A stretch of DNA of 64,000 nucleotides from Alistipes sp. (GTDB lineage Bacteria; Bacteroidota; Bacteroidia; Bacteroidales; Rikenellaceae): positions 53,869-117,868 of the forward strand of contig JAGAOZ010000003.1 of NCBI GenBank assembly GCA_017623505.1, given 5' to 3'. A program made the translations under genes and the position numbers. The notes under the pieces were generated by a model. It ran no database searches. It saw nothing but the letters and a program-made list of their open reading frames with translations, and was not told where the DNA came from. Below are positions 34,364-43,199 of this stretch, in pieces; position 1 is the stretch's first letter, and every line of letters starts with the position of its first letter.

Positions 34364-35491
34364 TTACTTTTTCAATTCACTAACCATAGCCGCGGCAAAC
34401 CTATCGCTTGCACCCTCGCCACCGATGATGGCACGCAGCTCGTCGAAATCACGGAGCATACGCTCTCGCTCTGCACCGCCCTCCATAATCTTACGAAGCT
34501 CGCCCTCAGCCTCATCAACCGAAGGGTGATAGACAACCATCTCGCGGACAGCCTCACGGTTAAGGTTGATATTCACTAACGACACGTAAGGTATCTTAAC
34601 CACGTAGGGCTTCATCTTCTCGTAAAACCACGGAATACCAAAGACAACGAGCTCAGGAATACCGATAAGGGCTGTTTCGAGGGTGGCTGTACCCGAGGTA
34701 ACAACAGCAGCCTCGGAGTGCATCAAAAGCTCATAGGTCCTATCGCAGACAAACTTAACGGAGGTGTCTGCGGTAAACTTTTCGTAGACAGAGCGGTCAA
34801 TCCACTCAACACCCGCCACGACAAACTCCCTATCGGGAAAACGCTCCGAGAGCAGAGCCATAAAACGCAGATTCGCCTTAATCTCGCTCACGCGACTACC
34901 TGCCAAGAGTGCCACCTTAGGACGAGAGTCCAAGCCATTCTCCTTGAAGAACTCCTCACGCGACGGGGCACGACGACAACGCTCAGCAATGGCATCGACC
35001 AAAGGGTTACCCTCAAAGTGTGGCTCGATACCCTTCGAGCGGAAATACTCCTTCTCGAAAGGGAAGATGATATAGAGTTTATCAACATAGCGGCGGATAG
35101 CCTTCACGCGGTGCTCCTTCCACGCCCACACCTTCGGTGCGATGTAGTAGTGGACAGGGATACCCTGCTCGTGGGCGAACTTGGCAATCTTCATATTAAA
35201 GCCCGGATAGTCAATCAAAACAACTACATCGGGAGCAAAAGCCAAAATATCCTGCTCACACTGCTTAATCTGCGAGAAGATAGTACGCAGATTGAACAGT
35301 ACCTGCGCAAAGCCGAAGAACGACATATCGCGGTAGTGCTTGAGCATCTGCTCCTTGCCAGCCACAGCAGCCATCTTATCGCCACCACAAAAGCGAAATT
35401 GAGCCTCAGGGTCCGCCTTGAGCAGACCTTTCATAAGGTTGGAACCATGAAGGTCCCCCGACGGTTCACCTGCAATAATGTAATATTTCAT
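34364..35491 (-). CDS. lpxB: Lipid-A-disaccharide synthase
   Basis: A 375-residue GT-B glycosyltransferase (family GT19) that joins UDP-2,3-diacylglucosamine and lipid X on the inner face of the inner membrane. Signature stretches are IIAGEPSGDLHGSNLM, VLIDYPGFNMKIAKFA, YYIAPKVWAWKEHRV, FEGNPLVDAI and VTSGTATLETAL. Normal length. It shows that the organism makes lipid A. Part of the long minus-strand operon. Confidence 0.96.
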   Translation of the reverse strand: MKYYIIAGEPSGDLHGSNLMKGLLKADPEAQFRFCGGDKMAAVAGKEQMLKHYRDMSFFGFAQVLFNLRTIFSQIKQCEQDILAFAPDVVVLIDYPGFNMKIAKFAHEQGIPVHYYIAPKVWAWKEHRVKAIRRYVDKLYIIFPFEKEYFRSKGIEPHFEGNPLVDAIAERCRRAPSREEFFKENGLDSRPKVALLAGSRVSEIKANLRFMALLSERFPDREFVVAGVEWIDRSVYEKFTADTSVKFVCDRTYELLMHSEAAVVTSGTATLETALIGIPELVVFGIPWFYEKMKPYVVKIPYVSLVNINLNREAVREMVVYHPSVDEAEGELRKIMEGGAERERMLRDFDELRAIIGGEGASDRFAAAMVSELKK

Positions 35492-35501
35492 ATTCTATGA
35501 T

Positions 35502-35540
35502 AATTCAAGATTCAAAATTCAAAATTCAAAATTTTCTTTT
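35502..35540. repeat. A/T-rich repeat copy, left of the four-helix bundle gene
   Basis: Three to four TTCAAAATTCAAAATTC-type units. An inverted counterpart lies at 35943-35976 on the other side of the gene. Confidence 0.6.
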
Positions 35541-35574
35541 TAACTACGCTATCCTTTCTTACTATGAAACTATA

Positions 35575-35928
35575 TTAAGAATTTTTTAGTGTCAAAATAA
35601 TCTTAGATAAGATATTTGTCAACTCTCTGCTTTGAGAAAATATACTATCAAACTCTTCCTTGGTCAGATACTCTGTCTTATACAACAATTCAATCCAATA
35701 TTCTGTTTCATACGCCTCTTTAAGAGCTATATTTAATTTCGCAGCAAAATCTTTTCGCGAGGGGCTTCTCAAAGCTTCACGCACGTTAGCCCCTATGCTT
35801 GTTCCGCTCTTGAGGACTTGCGTTGCGAGGACTCTTTCATCGAAAGTTCTTCGCATATATTTATAGAGATTGACAATCCTGACTGCGAAATCAAAACTCT
35901 TGGTCAATACCACATTATCTTGTTTCAT
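35575..35928 (-). CDS. Four-helix bundle protein (S23/intervening-sequence protein family)
   Basis: A 117-residue all-helical protein of the family first found in 23S rRNA intervening sequences. Signature: SFDFAVRIVNLYKYM, QVLKSGTSIGANVREALRS, SRKDFAAKLNIALKEAYETEYWIELL. The biochemical role is unknown; related Avd proteins work with reverse transcriptases in diversity-generating retroelements, but none is seen here. It interrupts the trmD-lpxB operon, is bracketed by inverted A/T repeat copies and is A/T-richer than its neighbours. It therefore looks like an inserted cassette. Confidence 0.88.
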   Translation of the reverse strand: MKQDNVVLTKSFDFAVRIVNLYKYMRRTFDERVLATQVLKSGTSIGANVREALRSPSRKDFAAKLNIALKEAYETEYWIELLYKTEYLTKEEFDSIFSQSRELTNILSKIILTLKNS

Positions 35929-35942
35929 CCAGCTCGCAAAAT

Positions 35943-36650
35943 TTAATCTTGAATTTTGAATTCTGAATTTTGAATTGCCTCAAGCAGGTCCGGGCGGAGG
36001 GCTTTGGTACGCTCATAGGCTTGCTCCTCCTGCCACTTCTCTATCTCGGCAAAGTTACCCGAAAGGAGTACATCGGGAACACGCCAACCACGGAAATCCG
36101 AAGGGCGGGTATAGACCGGTGGGGCTAACATATCATCCTGGAAACAGTCGGTAAGAGCCGAAGCCTCGTCGCCAATAGCTCCCGGAATAAGTCGTACGAC
36201 AGAGTCGGCAATGATGCACGCCGCAAGCTCGCCACCTGTCAGCACATAGTCGCCGATAGATATTTCGCGGGTGATAAGGTGCTCACGGATACGATGGTCA
36301 ATGCCCTTATAGTGACCGCATAGGATGATGATGTTCTCCAACATCGAAAGGCGGTTGGCTTCGTGCTGGTCGTATCGCACACCATCGGGCGAGGTAAAGA
36401 TAATCTCGTCGTAATGACGCTCCGACTGCAACTTCTCGATAAGCTCAAAGACCGGCTCGCACTTCATAACCATACCTGCCTCGCCACCGAAAGGATAGTC
36501 GTCGGTGGTCTTACGTTTATCGTGGGCGTAGTCGTGGAGGTTATGCACCACAATCTCTGCCAAGCCCTTCTCCTGAGCCTTCTTGAGGATTGACTCGTTG
36601 AGCGGAGAGGTCAAAAGTTCGGGAACAACGGAAATAATATCTATTCTCAT
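35943..36650 (-). CDS. trmD: tRNA (guanine-37 N1)-methyltransferase
   Basis: A 235-residue SPOUT methyltransferase that makes m1G37 in tRNAs and prevents +1 frameshifting. It begins [16 protein letters not shown]. The knot region includes [26 protein letters not shown] and [14 protein letters not shown], and the C-terminal part has [19 protein letters not shown]. The normal domain ends near PDLLEAI. The last residues (QNSEFKIQD) are encoded by the intergenic TTCAAAATTC-type repeat, which evidently replaced the original stop. Confidence 0.96.
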   Translation of the reverse strand: MRIDIISVVPELLTSPLNESILKKAQEKGLAEIVVHNLHDYAHDKRKTTDDYPFGGEAGMVMKCEPVFELIEKLQSERHYDEIIFTSPDGVRYDQHEANRLSMLENIIILCGHYKGIDHRIREHLITREISIGDYVLTGGELAACIIADSVVRLIPGAIGDEASALTDCFQDDMLAPPVYTRPSDFRGWRVPDVLLSGNFAEIEKWQEEQAYERTKALRPDLLEAIQNSEFKIQD

Positions 36651-36657
36651 AATCGGG

Positions 36658-37389
36658 TTAGTATCTGAAAATTATATCTCTATCACTTTCATCCGTAAGT
36701 GGGCACTCGCCACCATCATCTGAAAGAGTAAAGGCTCGATAGCCCATATCTGCGAACATAGCAACCATATCGCGACGCGTATCGCCGTCGGTCTCAAGCA
36801 GCACCACAGGGTGAAAACGCTCTATCAAAGCCCGCATCTCGGGCAAGACAACACGCTCATAGCCCTCGATATCGCACTTAATGAAGTCCAAACGCTCCAA
36901 TTCAGCAAAAAGTTCACTGCCACGACGCATCTGCACCGAGAAATGTATCGCCTTAGCAGAGGACTCACCCTCACTCACCGCATTACGGCCCGTGCCGAAA
37001 TAGCCCGCCTCGGCAACGGTATCATTGACCATATCCACACATCTGGACTCCTCGCCAAGGGCATAGTTCAGAAGAGTGGCATTCGAGCAACGACGCATAT
37101 TACTCTGCAACACATCAAAGATAACAGGCACAGGCTCAACACAGTAGAGTCTGCCACTCGCACCCAGAATCTTCGACAAAGGGCGAGCATAGTAGCCTAA
37201 ATTGGCACCGATGTCTATCGCAGTAGCACCCTCGCCAACAAGGTTTGGAAGGTGATAGACGTACTCCATAGAACGCTTCTTACGTCCCCAACCAAAACCG
37301 TAGTAGAGGAAGAAAAGGCGGCTCACGACCCTCAAATACCACTTCAACGGTAAGAGGCGATAGAGCAAGCGATGGAGCAGTTTACTCAT
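36658..37389 (-). CDS. FkbM-family methyltransferase
   Basis: A 243-residue SAM-dependent methyltransferase. The SAM-binding start is [19 protein letters not shown], with [24 protein letters not shown] and PVVLLETDG typical of FkbM proteins. These methylate hydroxyls of glycans, lipids or polyketides. No glycan cluster is next to it, so the target is unknown. It overlaps the preceding MBL gene by 8 bases and lies 7 bases from trmD. Confidence 0.85.
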   Translation of the reverse strand: MSKLLHRLLYRLLPLKWYLRVVSRLFFLYYGFGWGRKKRSMEYVYHLPNLVGEGATAIDIGANLGYYARPLSKILGASGRLYCVEPVPVIFDVLQSNMRRCSNATLLNYALGEESRCVDMVNDTVAEAGYFGTGRNAVSEGESSAKAIHFSVQMRRGSELFAELERLDFIKCDIEGYERVVLPEMRALIERFHPVVLLETDGDTRRDMVAMFADMGYRAFTLSDDGGECPLTDESDRDIIFRY

Positions 37390-38047
37390 AGCGGACCTCC
37401 TCGTTCAGGCACTCAACGATAAAAGGATTATACATCGACTCGTGGCCCAAATCACTCGCCTCGCCGTGGCCAGGGTAAATCTTCACCTCATCGCCCAGCG
37501 GGAGGATACTGTCGAGGATGGAACGCATAATCCACGAATAGTCGCCGCCCGGCAAATCGGTACGGCCTATGCTCTCACGGAAGAGTGTATCGCCTGTGAA
37601 GAGCACTTTCTGCGCCTCGGCGTAGAGGCAGACGTGTCCAGGGGTATGGCCCGGAGTCTTGATAACTCGCAGCTCACTATTGCCAAAGCGGATGGTCTGC
37701 TCCGCGTCAAGGTCAAGGTCTATCTCTTTCAAATCGCCGGCACGCACACCGAACAGCTCGGCGTGCAGAACAGCCTCACGCAACAAAAAATCATCCTTAC
37801 AAGAGAGGGCAAAAGGTACTTTCCACTCATCACACACCGCAGCAACACCCAACACGTGGTCGAAATGACCGTGAGTATTGACCGCCATAACAACACGAAG
37901 CGAATGCTCGGCAACAAACTTGCGCAAAGCGTCTGTCTCGCGTTCCGACGAGTTTCCTGCATCAATAATGATAGCCTCGCCACTCTCGTCCCACACAACG
38001 TAGGTATTCTCCTGCAAAGGGTTAAAAACTAAACGTGCAATATTCAT
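37382..38047 (-). CDS. Metallo-beta-lactamase-fold hydrolase (glyoxalase II-like)
   Basis: A 221-residue cytoplasmic zinc hydrolase. Metal motif NTHGHFDHVLGV (HxHxDH), then TPGHTPGHVCLYAE, FTGDTLFRESIGRTDLPGG and YPGHGE. This is the short YcbL-type form, lacking the C-terminal substrate domain of classical glyoxalase II. Likely acts on thioesters. In the long operon, 14 bases after the SIMPL gene. Confidence 0.9.
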   Translation of the reverse strand: MNIARLVFNPLQENTYVVWDESGEAIIIDAGNSSERETDALRKFVAEHSLRVVMAVNTHGHFDHVLGVAAVCDEWKVPFALSCKDDFLLREAVLHAELFGVRAGDLKEIDLDLDAEQTIRFGNSELRVIKTPGHTPGHVCLYAEAQKVLFTGDTLFRESIGRTDLPGGDYSWIMRSILDSILPLGDEVKIYPGHGEASDLGHESMYNPFIVECLNEEVRYE

Positions 38048-38061
38048 ATTTTCTCTATTCT

Positions 38062-38763
38062 CTACTCGGCACTGCGACCATTGAGGTAGAACTGTGCCGA
38101 CACATTATATGAAATCTTAATCTTCTCAAACTCCACCGTAGGTTCCTCCTCAGCCACCGCATCCATCTCGGCATTGGCAGCAAAGCCTCGCACAGCCTTG
38201 GTAAAGACAGCACCACCCGAACGAGAAGAGTAGTCGTTAATGATAAGGCAGTCGCCTACCGACTGTCCGACAGCCTCAGCCAGCTCACTCGCCTTCTGGC
38301 GTGCATCCTGCATAGCAGCCTTACGTACCGCAGCACGATACTCCTCCTCTTTTGAGCATGCGACCTTAGTAATATCGACATTAGAGATGCCCACAGCATC
38401 CAAAGCCTCGAAGACCTGTTGAGCCTCGGCAGCCGAGCCTACCTTAAGCTCATAACGAGCCGAGGCAAGCGAGGTGCGACGTTTGAAGTAGGTCGAAGCC
38501 ATATCGAGCATCGAGAGCTGCTTCTCTACATCAATCTTACACTTCTTAAGTGCCGAGAACATCTGGCGGCGTTGCTGCTCAAGGGTTATCTTTCCTTTGC
38601 TATCACTCTCGGTAAGGGTTATCTGAACGTAGACCTCATCGGGGAGAATCTCCTGCTCGGCATAGCCATTGACCGAAACATAAGGGGTCTTAATCTCGTA
38701 GGTTTGTGCCATAGCAGGCACAGCAAAAAATGCTACAAAGAGCAAAACAAACAATCGCTTCAT
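38062..38763 (-). CDS. SIMPL/DUF541 domain-containing secreted protein
   Basis: A 233-residue exported protein (signal peptide MKRLFVLLFVAFFAVPAMAQ) with a SIMPL domain. The domain has VSVNGYAEQEILPDEVYVQITL, DVEKQLSMLDMASTYFKRR and a long helix AVRKAAMQDARQKASELAEAV. Family members form periplasmic oligomers of poorly known role, some linked to oxidative stress. In the long operon, 26 bases after rlmD. Confidence 0.88.
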   Translation of the reverse strand: MKRLFVLLFVAFFAVPAMAQTYEIKTPYVSVNGYAEQEILPDEVYVQITLTESDSKGKITLEQQRRQMFSALKKCKIDVEKQLSMLDMASTYFKRRTSLASARYELKVGSAAEAQQVFEALDAVGISNVDITKVACSKEEEYRAAVRKAAMQDARQKASELAEAVGQSVGDCLIINDYSSRSGGAVFTKAVRGFAANAEMDAVAEEEPTVEFEKIKISYNVSAQFYLNGRSAE

Positions 38764-38789
38764 AACAACATCGTTTTAGCGGTTAAACA

Positions 38790-40205
38790 TTACGCCCGAC
38801 GCACCAACTTCACCACATTCTCAACGTGGTGGGTGTGTGGGAACATATCGACGGGTTGTACGGCGACAACCTCATACATCGAATCCAAAATCGCCAAATC
38901 TCGTGCCTGAGTAGCCGGGTTGCAGCTCACGTAGACAATACGCTCGGGAGCGGCACGCATAATAACCTCCAGCACTCGCTCATCGACACCTGCTCGTGGT
39001 GGGTCCAAGATAATAACGTCGGGTTTGCCATTGAGCTCAACAAACTCATCGCTCAGCACATCCTTCATATCGCCTGCATAAAACGAGGTGTTAGAGATAG
39101 CATTGATAGCCGAATTGACCTTAGCATCCTCGATAGCCTCCGGAACATACTCCACGCCGACAACCTTAGCCGCCTGGCGAGCACAGAAGTTGGCGATTGT
39201 ACCCGTACCGGTATAGAGGTCGTAGAGCACCTCCGTACCCTTCAAATCGGCAAACTCGCGGGCTACCTTATAGAGCTCGTAGGCCTGCGCCGAGTTGGTC
39301 TGATAGAAAGATTTTGGACCTACCTTAAACTGCAAGCCCTCCATCTGCTCGATGATATGGTCCTTGCCACGGTAGCAGATGTGCTCCAAATCGCCCACAG
39401 AGTCGTTCCACTTGGTATTGACAACGTAGAACAGAGAGATAATCTGCGGAAAACGCTCCGAGAGCATATCCATCAGGGCTGTAATCTTCTCCTTGGCATC
39501 CTCGTTGAAGACCACGATGACCATAATCTCGCCCGTAGAGGCTGTGCGAATAATGATATTGCGCATCAAGCCCACGTGCTCACGGCAGTTGTGGAACGAG
39601 TAGCCATTATCCAGACAGAACTGCTTGACGGCGTGACGAATCTCGTTCGACGGCTCAGCCTGCAAGAAGCACTCGTCGATATCGAGTACCTTGTCGAAGC
39701 AGTTAGGGATATGGAAGCCCAGAGCGGGAGCGGCTGCAATATCGCCACCGGCGGCTATCTCCTCATAGGTCAGCCATCGCTTATGGGCAAAGGTAAACTC
39801 CAGCTTATTGCGGTAGAACTTTGTCGCCGCAGAGCCCAGACAAGGACGCACCTCAGGCAGGGCAACCTTACCGATACGCGACAGCTGATCGTGCACCTGA
39901 TCGGTCTTGAAACGAAGTTGCTCAGCATAGGGCAGATTCTGCCACTTACAGCCGCCGCATACGCCGAAATGCGGGCAGAAAGGCTCCTCGCGCAGAGGCG
40001 AACGTTTCACGTAACGCACCACGACGCCCTCCATAAAACGACGGCGTTTGTTACGAATCTGAACATCGACAACATCGCCCGGAACGGTCATCGGCACAAA
40101 GACAACCTGCTCGTTGTAGCGGCCCATAGCCTTACCCTCGGCAGCGAGTGTGGTAATCTCCAAAGACTCGATAAGCGGATAGTTTTCTTTTTTTCTTCTT
40201 CCCAT
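38790..40205 (-). CDS. rlmD: 23S rRNA (uracil-1939 C5)-methyltransferase, RlmD family
   Basis: A 471-residue m5U methyltransferase. An N-terminal TRAM domain (about 10-65) is followed by the iron-sulfur motif PFCPHFGVCGGCKWQNLPY. The SAM domain has YDLYTGTGTIANFCARQ, IILDPPRAG and the catalytic cysteine in IVYVSCNPATQARDL. Bacteroidota RlmD-type proteins may act on U747 or U1939; the position is inferred. First gene of the nine-gene operon, with a TATCTTTG -7 element at 40258-40265. Confidence 0.92.
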   Translation of the reverse strand: MGRRKKENYPLIESLEITTLAAEGKAMGRYNEQVVFVPMTVPGDVVDVQIRNKRRRFMEGVVVRYVKRSPLREEPFCPHFGVCGGCKWQNLPYAEQLRFKTDQVHDQLSRIGKVALPEVRPCLGSAATKFYRNKLEFTFAHKRWLTYEEIAAGGDIAAAPALGFHIPNCFDKVLDIDECFLQAEPSNEIRHAVKQFCLDNGYSFHNCREHVGLMRNIIIRTASTGEIMVIVVFNEDAKEKITALMDMLSERFPQIISLFYVVNTKWNDSVGDLEHICYRGKDHIIEQMEGLQFKVGPKSFYQTNSAQAYELYKVAREFADLKGTEVLYDLYTGTGTIANFCARQAAKVVGVEYVPEAIEDAKVNSAINAISNTSFYAGDMKDVLSDEFVELNGKPDVIILDPPRAGVDERVLEVIMRAAPERIVYVSCNPATQARDLAILDSMYEVVAVQPVDMFPHTHHVENVVKLVRRA

Positions 40206-40257
40206 TTGACGGTTTATATATTTAACGCTGTTTTACATCGAATTATTTTGCCGTAGG

Positions 40258-40265
40258 CAAAGATA
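40258..40265 (-). promoter_or_regulatory. -7 element of the rlmD-maf operon
   Basis: TATCTTTG on the minus strand, 52 bases upstream of the rlmD ATG; no clear -33 element. Confidence 0.5.
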
Positions 40266-40377
40266 GAGAAAATTCCCTAAAGAGCCACTTTCCGCCCTGC
40301 GATATACGCTCTTTAAGTGATATTTTGGTGCTAAGAGAGGATAAAATGGGGTTGAAAAGCCGTTTTTAGGGTATATT

Positions 40378-40409
40378 TTTGATTGTTTGCACCGTTTTTT
40401 GTATTTTTG
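40378..40409 (+). promoter_or_regulatory. Consensus promoter of the cytidine deaminase operon
   Basis: TTTG (40378-40381), a 20-base spacer and TATTTTTG (40402-40409), ending 23 bases before the ATG at 40433. It rules out the in-frame start at 40379. Confidence 0.78.
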
Positions 40410-40432
40410 TTTCAATAAAAATTTTTGGGGCT

Positions 40433-40888
40433 ATGGAAAAAGAACTCAAGATTTGCTACGAACATTATGATTCGTTGGAGGAGATGTCGCTGAGTGACCG
40501 CGAAGTGGTCCTTGCAGCACAAGAGGCAACTCGTCGAGCATACGCACCTTACTCTAATTTCAACGTGGGAGCGGCTGCTCGTCTGCGCAGTGGTAAGATA
40601 ATTTGCGGCTCGAACAGCGAGAGCGAGGTATTCCCTTCGGGATTGTGTGCCGAGCGAACACTACTCTACCATTGGCAAGCTAACCACGCAGACGACCCCG
40701 TAGAGGTACTGGCAATAGCATCCAACCCATCGGAGCGAGAGTGCTACCCTTGTGGCGGATGTCGCCAGGTGATTGTCGATGTGGAGCGTCGCCAGAAAAG
40801 CCCTATGAGAATAATAATGTGGGGCAATGGTACAGCATCGGCACTCTCTTCGGCAGAGTTGCTGCTGCCATTTACTTTCAAACTTTAG
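40433..40888 (+). CDS. cdd: Cytidine deaminase
   Basis: A 151-residue zinc enzyme that deaminates cytidine and deoxycytidine to uridine forms for pyrimidine salvage. Zinc and proton-relay residues are C72 and E74 in LCAERTLL and C107/C110 in PCGGCRQ. The substrate loop YAPYSNFNVGAAA is intact. Tetrameric-type length. First gene of a coupled operon with a pseudouridine synthase and dtd. Confidence 0.94.
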   Translation: MEKELKICYEHYDSLEEMSLSDREVVLAAQEATRRAYAPYSNFNVGAAARLRSGKIICGSNSESEVFPSGLCAERTLLYHWQANHADDPVEVLAIASNPSERECYPCGGCRQVIVDVERRQKSPMRIIMWGNGTASALSSAELLLPFTFKL

Positions 40889-40900
40889 CACGACAGTAAA

Positions 40901-41587
40901 ATGTTTCATCCAAACGATATACTATACGAAGATAACCACATAATCGTCGTAAACAAACACTGTGGCGACCTTGTGCAGCCCGACCGCGAGAGCGACGATG
41001 CGCTGGAGACCGAGATTAAGGCAATGATAAAGGTGCGCGACCACAAGCCGGGGGAGGTGTTTTTAGGCGTGGTGCACCGCATAGACCGCCCCGTGAGTGG
41101 CGTGGTACTCTTTGCCAAAACATCGAAAGCACTGGTGCGTCTGAACGAGATGATACGCTCAGGCCAGATACACAAGACATATTGGGCACTGGTGGAAAAC
41201 CGTCCCGAACCATTGGAGGGTACGCTGACGCACTACATCGTGCGTGATGGTCGCACTAACCGCTCACGAGCGTACGACAAACCGAAGGCTGACGGCAAGA
41301 AGGCTGTGCTGAACTATCGCACGGTAGGATGCAGCACAAACTATACTCTCGTAGAGGTGGAGCTGCTCACAGGACGTCACCACCAAATTCGTGCCCAGCT
41401 ATCAAAGATAGGATGCTCGATAAAGGGAGATTTGAAGTATGGCGCTCGTCGCTCAAACCCAGACGGAGGCATTTCACTCCACTCGCGCCGAGTAGAGTTC
41501 CTCCATCCCGTAAAAAAGGAACAGATTACGATAACCGCACCCACACCAAAGGATAATTTGTGGGGATTTTTTGAGTGTGCCGAATGA
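40901..41587 (+). CDS. RluA-family RNA pseudouridine synthase
   Basis: A 228-residue enzyme that isomerises uridine in rRNA or tRNA. The catalytic motif is HRIDRPVSGVVLFAKTS, with the aspartate in the HRxDR core. Other family marks are KTYWALVENRP, TGRHHQIRAQLSKIGCSIKGD and ISLHSRRVEFLHP. There is no S4 domain, as in the short RluA/TruC-like members; the exact site is unknown. Its stop overlaps the dtd start (ATGA). Confidence 0.92.
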   Translation: MFHPNDILYEDNHIIVVNKHCGDLVQPDRESDDALETEIKAMIKVRDHKPGEVFLGVVHRIDRPVSGVVLFAKTSKALVRLNEMIRSGQIHKTYWALVENRPEPLEGTLTHYIVRDGRTNRSRAYDKPKADGKKAVLNYRTVGCSTNYTLVEVELLTGRHHQIRAQLSKIGCSIKGDLKYGARRSNPDGGISLHSRRVEFLHPVKKEQITITAPTPKDNLWGFFECAE

Positions 41588-42036
41588 GACTTCTGATTCA
41601 ACGTGTAACGGAGGCGACACTCCGCATCGAGGGTGAGGTATTTTCCCAGATAGGCAAAGGTCTGCTCGTTCTGGTCGGCATAGAGAGCGAGGATACGGAG
41701 CAGGATATGGATTGGTTGGCGGGGAAACTCGCCCGCCTACGTATATTCGATGACGAGGCAGGTGTGATGAACCTCGACGTGGGACAGATAGGTGGCGAGG
41801 TGATGGTAGTGAGCCAATTTACACTCCACGCCTCAACAAAGAAGGGCAACCGCCCATCCTACATACGCTCGGCTCCCGAAGCTATATCTCGTCCACTATA
41901 TGAGCAATTTGTGGCAAAAGTGGAGCAGGCCGTAGGACACAAAGTGGCAACAGGGCAGTTTGGAGCCGATATGAAAATATCACTCATAAACGATGGACCT
42001 GTAACAATTTGGATAGATTCAAAAAATAGAGAATAA
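41584..42036 (+). CDS. dtd: D-aminoacyl-tRNA deacylase
   Basis: A 150-residue enzyme that removes D-amino acids (and glycine from tRNA-Ala) from mischarged tRNA. It begins MRLLIQRVTEATL. The family motifs SQFTLHAS and NDGPVT that line the active site at the dimer interface are present. The start at 41584 overlaps the preceding stop as ATGA, and its own stop overlaps the next start as TAATG. Confidence 0.95.
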   Translation: MRLLIQRVTEATLRIEGEVFSQIGKGLLVLVGIESEDTEQDMDWLAGKLARLRIFDDEAGVMNLDVGQIGGEVMVVSQFTLHASTKKGNRPSYIRSAPEAISRPLYEQFVAKVEQAVGHKVATGQFGADMKISLINDGPVTIWIDSKNRE

Positions 42037-42197
42037 TGATACGCCGACGCACCAAAGCAAAACGCGGGTTGCGAGTATGGATTTATGTAGTACTCCTGCT
42101 TGCAATAGTGGCTCTCGTGGCGTGGAAAGGGCTGCCAAAACGCTCGGCGGCGAAGGTCGAAGCGAGTGATAATAACGAGATAATATTAGTAGAATAA
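42036..42197 (+). CDS. 53-residue single-span membrane protein
   Basis: A small gene that shares bases with both neighbours: its ATG overlaps the dtd stop (TAATG) and its stop overlaps the next ATG (TAATG). The product is a highly basic N-terminus (MIRRRTKAKRGLRVW), one hydrophobic segment (IYVVLLLAIVALVAW) and a short acidic tail ending IILVE. The positive-inside rule predicts the N-terminus in the cytoplasm. No family recognised. The double translational coupling is good evidence that it is expressed. Confidence 0.75.
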   Translation: MIRRRTKAKRGLRVWIYVVLLLAIVALVAWKGLPKRSAAKVEASDNNEIILVE

Positions 42198-42754
42198 TGG
42201 ATATAGCACAAGCAAAACGTAAAGAGAATATAGCCGAATATATACTCTATCTGTGGCAGTTGGAGGATATGTTTCGTGCTTTGCAATTTAGCCCCGAAGC
42301 GATATATTCGCAGTTGGTGGCACCGCGTGAGGTGGACGAGGAGCAGAAGCACCTCTTTCTGCTGTGGTATATGGATATTGTAAACCTACTGCGCAAGGAG
42401 GGCAAAGAGCAGAACGGACATCTGGAGCATACACTGCACTTGATAGCCGATATGCACAACCTACATCTGCAACTCATGCAACTCCCCATAGGAGAGAAGT
42501 ACCGCCGACAGTTTGCGCTATTGGAGCCACACCTGCCACGACTACGTGCAATGCTTCAAAAGAGTGACATATCCGATACGGAGCTTTCGTTCCGCGCTCT
42601 CTACGCCACAATTCTTTACCGAATAAAGGGAGATGAGCAAAGAGCACAGGCAATAGGCGATGTGCAGGAGCTTGTGTCACCCGTAATTGCCTTATTAGCA
42701 GATATGTACGGCAAGGTGGAGCGCGGAGAAGTAGACCTCTTCGATGACAAATAA
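42197..42754 (+). CDS. DUF4924 family protein
   Basis: A 185-residue, mostly helical cytoplasmic protein. The start MDIAQAKRKENIAEYILYLW with QLEDMFRALQF is typical of the Bacteroidota DUF4924 family, of unknown function. No catalytic motif stands out. It is the last gene of the operon starting at cdd and is translationally coupled to the small membrane protein. Confidence 0.8.
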   Translation: MDIAQAKRKENIAEYILYLWQLEDMFRALQFSPEAIYSQLVAPREVDEEQKHLFLLWYMDIVNLLRKEGKEQNGHLEHTLHLIADMHNLHLQLMQLPIGEKYRRQFALLEPHLPRLRAMLQKSDISDTELSFRALYATILYRIKGDEQRAQAIGDVQELVSPVIALLADMYGKVERGEVDLFDDK

Positions 42755-42809
42755 ATTATACGCGCTCAGAGGTAAAAGCGAGGGAAAAAGGTATTTTATT
42801 TGAAAATAT

Positions 42810-42841
42810 TTTGTTAAATCAGAAAAAAGGTTTTACCTTTG
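42810..42841 (+). promoter_or_regulatory. Consensus promoter of rpmH
   Basis: TTTG (42810-42813), a 20-base spacer and TACCTTTG (42834-42841). Leader of about 70 bases to the rpmH start. Confidence 0.78.
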
Positions 42842-42916
42842 CACTCCGCAGTAGGAGTGTGCTGAATGGCTAACTCGCTGTGAATTAAAGACACAAACAC
42901 AAAAAACGATATCGTT

Positions 42917-43084
42917 ATGGCAATGAAAAGAACTTATCAGCCTTCTCGTCGTAAGAGAATCAACAAGCACGGATTCCGTCAGAGAATGGCTACTGCTAAT
43001 GGCCGCAAGGTGTTGGCAGCGCGTCGTGCAAAGGGACGCAAGAAGCTGACCGTATCAGACGAGTCAACTTTCAAGTATGCTTAA
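42917..43084 (+). CDS. rpmH: 50S ribosomal protein L34
   Basis: A 55-residue (or 53 if ATG 42923 is used) basic ribosomal protein. The sequence [18 protein letters not shown] and [20 protein letters not shown] is near-invariant L34. The gene has its own strong promoter and a strong terminator, so it is transcribed alone. The usual dnaA/rnpA neighbours are absent, but rnpB lies about 0.8 kb away. Confidence 0.97.
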   Translation: MAMKRTYQPSRRKRINKHGFRQRMATANGRKVLAARRAKGRKKLTVSDESTFKYA

Positions 43085-43130
43085 TCGTTAAGCAATGGCT
43101 TGATTTTTTCGATGTGAATCGAGAAAATAA

Positions 43131-43160
43131 GAGGGAACCGGACGCGGTTCCCTCTTGTTT
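43131..43160 (+). terminator. Terminator of rpmH
   Basis: Perfect 10-bp stem GAGGGAACCG/CGGTTCCCTC (43131-43140, 43145-43154) with loop GACG, followed by TTGTTTTTG. Confidence 0.85.
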
Positions 43161-43199
43161 TTGTATAGACAAAGGCACGAAATATGCTGCGGGGTGGGT

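Noticed and set aside
38826-40256. Long antisense open frame (476 codons) opposite rlmD
   Set aside because: It mirrors rlmD, has no recognisable domain, and arises from the codon bias of the true gene. The same applies to long antisense frames opposite recJ and ispG.
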